Position numbers and translations under genes: made by a program | The notes under the pieces: model-generated | Database searches by the model: none | The model's input: only the letters and a program-made list of their open reading frames with translations | Told to the model about the DNA's origin: nothing | From: Candidatus Nitrospira neomarina | Lineage (GTDB): Bacteria; Nitrospirota; Nitrospiria; Nitrospirales; UBA8639 | Assembly: GCF_032051675.1 (NCBI RefSeq) | Contig: NZ_CP116968.1 | Span: 558,001-622,000 of the forward strand | Length of the DNA stretch: 64,000 bases | Direction of reading: 5' to 3' | Part shown: one piece after another, positions 59,901 to 64,000 of the stretch | Layout of the letters: each line of letters starts with the position of its first letter | Position numbering within the stretch: the stretch's first letter is position 1

Positions 59901-60203
59901 AATTTTGATTAGCTGGTTTTCGAATTATACAAGCAGGGAGATGGAGATGTTCTGGTAAGCGGACCAGGCCTTGATGTGATCATTCTAGGAATCCTCATCA
60001 CGCAAGAGCAGTCAAAACGTCTTCGGCAAATCGGGCGAGCCGAGGCAATGAATGGCGGACATTGGGAAAACCTTATGCTGGGCCTAAGGCTTTCTCTCCA
60101 TCGGAACAAAGCTCCTTATCCTAAGCCTATCCATTAATGACAGGCACCACAACATGGAGCATTATTGCGGATCAGGCTTGCTCGGAGAAGGGAGAGAACA
60201 TCG

Positions 60204-62006
60204 TTGATACGTTACCCGCCTATCGAACAGCATGGCGTCATCGGGGATCTGCATACGGTGGCGTTAGTGGGGATGAACGGTTCGATCGATTTCATGTGTT
60301 TTCCACGTTTTGATTCCCCCACCATTTTTGCCTCCTTGCTGGACCAACAGCGTGGTGGAGAATTTTCTATCCTTGCCGTTCGTGATACCGGCCAACGAAA
60401 GCAACTGTACTTGACGGACACCAACATTCTCTTGACGCAATTGTCTGCCGAAGAAGGAATGGGCGAAATTTCCGACTTTATGCCTATTGAAGAGGCCGGG
60501 CAGATTCATAATGTGATTCGTCGTGTGAAATCCGTCCGGGGACGAATGCAATACTGCATGCGGTGCGCCCCGAGGTTCAATTATGCCAGCGCGACTCATT
60601 CCCTTGAACAGCATCATGACAAAGAAGTGGTGTTTATTTCCCATGGTCCCGATCAGACGCGCTTGCGACTTCGCGCGTCCATTCCTCTACACGTGCACGA
60701 TCAGGATGTCATTGCGGAATTCACGCTCAAAGCCGGGGAGCATGCCACCTTCATTTTGGAGGATGCCGGCAATAGTGAGCAGTCTGTCGCGTCCAATCCG
60801 GAGGATGTGTCGGACGTCTTTAAAGCCACGATGAATTTTTGGCACAACTGGTTGGCCTCCTGCCGGTATGAAGGTCGCTGGCGAGAAACCATCCATCGTT
60901 CCGCGTTGATGCTGAAATTGTTGACCTTTCGTCCGAACGGAGCGATTGTGGCTTCCCCCACATTTGGGCTTCCGGAAATCATTGGTGGAGAAAAGAATTG
61001 GGATTATCGGTATACCTGGATACGAGATGCCGCTTTTACCGTGTATGCGTTTTTGCGCCTGGGGTTTACCCAGGAGGCCGTGGCTTTTAACGAATGGGTG
61101 GAGGATCGCTTTAGCCATATGAACGGACAGCATCCTCTCCAGGTCATGTATCGGATCGATGGTAGTACGGATCTACACGAACAGACCCTACCACACTTGA
61201 GTGGATATCAAGGATCCTCACCGGTCAGGATCGGCAATGCCGGCCACGAACAGCTTCAACTCGATGGATTGGGGGCACTCATGGATTCCGTCTACTTATC
61301 CAATAAATATGGGAGACTAATCTCCTATGATTTTTGGAAAAGTCTCGCCCATCTGATCGATTGGGTCTGTGATAACTGGCAGGTTCCGGACCATGGTGTA
61401 TGGGAATTTCGCGGGGAACCTCGTGAATTTTTGTATTCCCGCTTGTTCTGTTGGGTGGCCGTGGATCGTGGAATACGGTTGGCAAAAAAACGGTCCTTAC
61501 CTGGACCGATCAGACGGTGGGAACAGGTTCGGGATGAAATTTACCATGAAGTGATGCAAGACTTCTGGAATCCCGAATTGAAATGCTTCGTTCAATCTAA
61601 GGGCAGTCAAATTGTGGATGCGTCAAGTCTGGTGATGCCATTAGTCAAATTTGTCAGTCCGACGGATCCCCGATGGTTAATGACGCTGGAGTCTATAGAA
61701 TCCCATCTTGTCGAAGATTCGCTTGTCTATCGGTATCGCGAAAAGAATCAAGCTCTGGGTGCTCTTTCAACGGAAAATGGAAGTTTTTCGATGTGTACGT
61801 TTTGGTACATTGAGTGTTTATCTCGCGCCGGAGATGTCAAAAAGGCCCACTTTCTGTTTGATAAAATGTTGGGCCATGCCAATCATCTTGGATTATTCGG
61901 CGAAGGCTTAGGTCCCGGCCTGGCGCATGTGGGGAATTTTCCTCAAGCTCTGACGCATTTGGCCTTAATCAGCGCGGCATATGATCTGAACCGGCGTATG
62001 CAATAA
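60204..62006 (+). CDS. glycoside hydrolase family 15 (glucoamylase/trehalase-like)
   Basis: Started at TTG 60204 (AAGGGAG nine bases upstream) the enzyme is 600 aa, the usual GH15 length; a TTG at 60165 is an alternative. The N-terminal beta-sandwich (IEQHGVIGDLHTVALVGMNG then GSIDFMCFPRFDSP) and the (alpha/alpha)6 barrel with GLPEIIGGEKNWDYRYTWIR and DGLGALMDSVYL are conserved. Members hydrolyse alpha-glucosidic bonds (glucoamylase, trehalase). No signal peptide, so it is cytoplasmic and might break down glycogen or trehalose, an osmolyte. No sugar operon surrounds it. Confidence 0.9.
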   Translation: MIRYPPIEQHGVIGDLHTVALVGMNGSIDFMCFPRFDSPTIFASLLDQQRGGEFSILAVRDTGQRKQLYLTDTNILLTQLSAEEGMGEISDFMPIEEAGQIHNVIRRVKSVRGRMQYCMRCAPRFNYASATHSLEQHHDKEVVFISHGPDQTRLRLRASIPLHVHDQDVIAEFTLKAGEHATFILEDAGNSEQSVASNPEDVSDVFKATMNFWHNWLASCRYEGRWRETIHRSALMLKLLTFRPNGAIVASPTFGLPEIIGGEKNWDYRYTWIRDAAFTVYAFLRLGFTQEAVAFNEWVEDRFSHMNGQHPLQVMYRIDGSTDLHEQTLPHLSGYQGSSPVRIGNAGHEQLQLDGLGALMDSVYLSNKYGRLISYDFWKSLAHLIDWVCDNWQVPDHGVWEFRGEPREFLYSRLFCWVAVDRGIRLAKKRSLPGPIRRWEQVRDEIYHEVMQDFWNPELKCFVQSKGSQIVDASSLVMPLVKFVSPTDPRWLMTLESIESHLVEDSLVYRYREKNQALGALSTENGSFSMCTFWYIECLSRAGDVKKAHFLFDKMLGHANHLGLFGEGLGPGLAHVGNFPQALTHLALISAAYDLNRRMQ

Positions 62007-62326
62007 CCTGTCTCGTTCCTGCCGGTTCGGCTATTGGGTTGCCTGAAACATGGCCCGGCTCTCACACTCCCTTATCCGGTATAACGAAAGATCCCGACAG
62101 GAGTCTTGTGAATCAGGCAGGAGAACGTTGTTCGCCTCTGTCCTTTTTATGTTTATTGACGGCCTGAATTTACAGTGGAATTCATAGGTGATTGGCCTAT
62201 GTGATGTAGTCCAACTCACGAAGGATATTCATATTGGACGAGTCTCAGTCTTTTATCACCCTTGGGGGACATGAATAAGCGGGACCTGGATGCATTCTCA
62301 TGGAGACCGAAGTGTCTTTTCAGGCA
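62007..62326. other. intergenic region, no gene supported
   Basis: No supported ORF, and no clear terminator after the GH15 gene. The right end leads into the promoter of the DksA-like gene. Confidence 0.3.
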
Positions 62327-62328
62327 GT

Positions 62329-62374
62329 TCCAGGGTTCCTTGCAGTGTTCGGATGAACAAAAAACCGTTACATT
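62329..62374 (+). promoter_or_regulatory. CMAG-N8-CCAG promoter before DksA/TraR gene
   Basis: CCAGGGTTCCTTGCAG has core AGGGTTC at 62332-62338, exactly 30 bp before TACATT (62369-62374). The start codon lies about 95 bp downstream. Confidence 0.6.
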
Positions 62375-62470
62375 CCGGTGAAGTTTTTTTATGCGCGATG
62401 AATTATAGGGTTGAGACGGCACGTATCGTTAGCAATACCACAATGTTCATGCCAGCAAGGGGTTACCGTT

Positions 62471-62872
62471 ATGAAGGAGATGGCTCACGAAGTTATTTCT
62501 GAAGGGCGAAACGAAGGACTACGGCAAATGCTGTTAGAGAAGAAAAATGAGGTTCAAAAACAAATTGATGATCTGATTCTCCAGCGTCGTGAAGAACAGG
62601 AACGGTGGCGAGGGGAACCGGCCATGGATGATCAGGATATGGCTTACCGCGATAGTTCAGCCGATCAACTCCTTTCTTTACTGGAAATCCGTCACCGGAT
62701 GAGAGTGACCCTTGATGAAGCCTTGACCCGCCTTCGGGAAGGGACCTACGGGTTTTGCAATGAATGTGGAGAGCCGGTCAGTAATGCCCGCCTCAAGGCT
62801 TTACCGTTCGCAAAAACCTGTTTTGACTGTCAAAATGTGATCGAGGAACTGGAAAAAGTCGCACGAAGTTAA
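62471..62872 (+). CDS. DksA/TraR-family zinc-finger protein
   Basis: From ATG 62471 the product is 133 aa. A long helical hairpin (about 10-90) contains LEKKNEVQKQIDDLILQRRE and MDDQDMAYRDSSADQLLSLL, and the zinc finger reads CNECGEPVSNARLKALPFAK then CFDCQ, with all four Cys present. The D-x-x-D tip that acts in the RNA polymerase secondary channel in DksA is roughly DDQDMAY here. It likely modulates transcription under stress with or without ppGpp. AAGGGG lies before the start. The promoter element upstream links it to the stress regulon. Confidence 0.88.
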   Translation: MKEMAHEVISEGRNEGLRQMLLEKKNEVQKQIDDLILQRREEQERWRGEPAMDDQDMAYRDSSADQLLSLLEIRHRMRVTLDEALTRLREGTYGFCNECGEPVSNARLKALPFAKTCFDCQNVIEELEKVARS

Positions 62873-62963
62873 GATGTACCCCCTTTAACAGGAGGAGGGG
62901 AGATGAGTCGTTGCCGGGGCTGAACCAACCTGCTTGGGAATCTGTTTGAGGAGCTTTTGAAAT

Positions 62964-63269
62964 TTATCGGTTCCGTCTCTGGAAGGCCACCCCAAAAGTC
63001 GGCCGGGGACGAGGCACCCGCTCCGCTGGCGAAGGGGGATCCAACACTTCCTTCTGGTTCTTTAAGATCACCGGATCAATAACATTGCCGCATTGTATGC
63101 AGTGTTTGGTGGTGATCCATAATTCTCCTCCGGGGTTGGCGACATCCAAACAATGTCCCTTAATCAGGAGACCTCCACATCGATCACAAGACGATTGATT
63201 CATCATGTGGGCAATATCCCTCTCTATGGTATGGGCGTCACGAGTGGGTTTTTTTGTCGTCTGTGGCAT
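62964..63269 (-). CDS. small protein with two CxxC motifs, paralogue of 37943-38248
   Basis: The 101-aa protein has CDRCGGLL (about 28-31) and KHCIQCGNVIDPVI (about 56-59). The second block is almost identical to that of the protein at 37943. The zinc pairs are about 28 residues apart. The C-terminal tail is Pro/Arg-rich (ERVPRPRPTFGVAFQRRNR), possibly nucleic-acid binding. AGAAGAGGTGTGATATG precedes the start. A variant promoter element lies about 70 bp upstream. The family is unnamed to me. Confidence 0.75.
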   Translation of the reverse strand: MPQTTKKPTRDAHTIERDIAHMMNQSSCDRCGGLLIKGHCLDVANPGGELWITTKHCIQCGNVIDPVILKNQKEVLDPPSPAERVPRPRPTFGVAFQRRNR

Positions 63270-63335
63270 ATCACACCTCTTCTCTCGTTAAGCACATGAG
63301 TGGGAGTTGAACTCCCAATTTGAAGATTGGAACCT

Positions 63336-63380
63336 ACCCTAAAGAGGAATCTCCCTCATGACAACTGCAAAAATCCCTGG
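63336..63380 (-). promoter_or_regulatory. variant CMAG-N8-CCAG promoter before zinc-ribbon gene
   Basis: On minus, CCAGGGATTTTTGCAG has core AGGGATT at 63378-63372, exactly 30 bp before TAGGGT (63341-63336), a weak -10, with TTGTCA as a good -35 at 17-bp spacing. Confidence 0.5.
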
Positions 63381-63798
63381 TTTTTGGGAAAGAATGCCGA
63401 CCCTGGAATTCCGTCTGGAGGGGAAATCCAGTTTTCCTGAGCGTTGAAAACCCCAGCTCGTATTGAGGAACGCTTGGGCGTGCCTTTCCGGATTGGAAAA
63501 TCTCACTTCATACTTTAGGTTTGAGGCCGATCGATCATTTCCACCTCACTTGTCTCCCATGGGCTTGCATGTTAAACCAACGCTCGGTGGATGATACAGG
63601 TTCAGATCTGTTGCACGAGAGGTCTTCCCTTGAGCGTTCGTCTCTGAAAATTCAAACCAGTCACAGGGCTGCTGTCGGAACACTCACATACATCCCAACG
63701 TATCATCCGGGAAGATCGATATGTCTTCACGGAGTGTTGAGGAATAAAGATGTTCAAGGGCAAATTTGCCCAGGATTAGATTACTCATCAAAGGCTCC
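63381..63798. other. intergenic region, no gene supported
   Basis: A plus ORF across 63521-63871 has no ribosome binding site and runs into the MITE-like element, so it is rejected. Nothing else is recognised. Confidence 0.3.
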
Positions 63799-63921
63799 GG
63801 GTCGGTTCAAAAAAGTCCGTCCAGCAAGGCCGCAGCCGCTTTTTCGCGCGGAGCGTACGCTTAGTACGTGAGCACGGGAAAATGGCGAGAACGCCGCTGG
63901 TGGCTTTTTTCAACAGACCCC
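63799..63921. mobile_element. MITE-like element with inverted ends, short form
   Basis: The 123-bp element starts GGGTCGGTTCAAAAAAGTCC and ends GGCTTTTTTCAACAGACCCC, which pair with three mismatches. Internal blocks GCGGAGCGTACGCTTAGTAC, GTGAGCACGG and GAGAACGCCGCTGG match the longer copy at 37517-37716, which has about 80 extra bases on its left side. GCCGCTGGTGGC plus six T near the right end may act as terminator. It has no transposase. Confidence 0.7.
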
Positions 63922-64000
63922 TTCACGATTCTCTGTGACTGACATTTTTCCGGAGGGTGCTCTTCTGGACTTATTCCTGAAGATCCGACCGGATTTGTCC

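Noticed and set aside
63521-63871. 116-aa plus-strand ORF at the window end
   Set aside because: It runs into the MITE-like element and lacks a ribosome binding site.

Overview
The window looks like chromosome from a free-living Gram-negative environmental bacterium, most plausibly a Nitrospira-type member of Nitrospirota. This is inferred from gene content (hopanoid C-3 methylase remnant, many BON and PRC-barrel envelope/stress proteins, very large hybrid kinases, diheme peroxidase, small secreted Ser/Pro-rich proteins) and not from a marker gene. There are no rRNA, tRNA, CRISPR or phage genes.

Layout. 1-2.4 kb (minus): a truncated, frameshifted PfkB kinase, then an alpha/beta hydrolase translationally coupled to a DehI-type dehalogenase. 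2.5-6.1 kb (plus): a sulfur operon (DUF2892 membrane protein, persulfide-dioxygenase/rhodanese fusion, a two-part YeeE/YedE transporter) with two lesions. 6.6-14.6 kb: secreted low-complexity proteins, PRC-barrel proteins, a broken hpnR, a cupin, an M48 lipoprotein protease and a decayed response regulator. 14.8-18.9 kb: zwf, mgtC-like, a frameshifted mscS and an AI-2E-type permease. 19-22.6 kb: small envelope proteins, a double-BON protein and a receiver protein. 22.7-43.3 kb: a signalling district with a sigma-region-4-like protein, a two-kinase hybrid of 1393 aa, a six-BON protein, a STAS protein, a 1454-aa CheB-CheR-PAS-GAF-kinase-receiver protein, a stand-alone CheB, a secreted Lon-like protease and a three-gene kinase/regulator operon. 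43.6-51.9 kb: DUF3309, diheme peroxidase, BON, Fe/Mn superoxide dismutase, two LuxR-type regulators and a PepSY protein. 52.3-54.9 kb: a B12-binding protein with the W-x9-E-H motif of cobalamin photoreceptors, in an operon with a histidine kinase carrying an N-terminal IsdG/ABM-like domain. 55.5-63.3 kb: a metallothionein, a lipoprotein, a nucleotidyltransferase and phosphoesterase pair, a GH15 enzyme, a DksA/TraR-type protein and a zinc-ribbon protein.

Two things stand out. First, a 16-bp element, consensus CMAGGGTTTNNNCCAG (CMAG-N8-CCAG), occurs about 15 times in intergenic DNA. Its AGGGTTT core lies 29-32 bp (most often exactly 30) upstream of a -10-like hexamer, so it is centred near -42. 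It precedes the sulfur operon, the dehalogenase pair, PRC and BON proteins, cupin, superoxide dismutase, a LuxR regulator, DksA-like, two paralogous zinc-ribbon proteins and a phosphoesterase, and is often arranged back-to-back between divergent genes. This resembles a class-II activator site of an undescribed stress regulon. Second, the B12-sensor/ABM-kinase operon looks like a light- or redox-sensing two-component system.

Several genes are broken (pfkB, the small ORF at 4.6 kb, the second YeeE half, hpnR, a response regulator, mscS) while very long neighbours are intact. Real decay is likely for hpnR, pfkB and the response regulator; the homopolymer and single-base shifts in yeeE and mscS could be assembly errors. 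All coordinates and motif spacings were read by eye.
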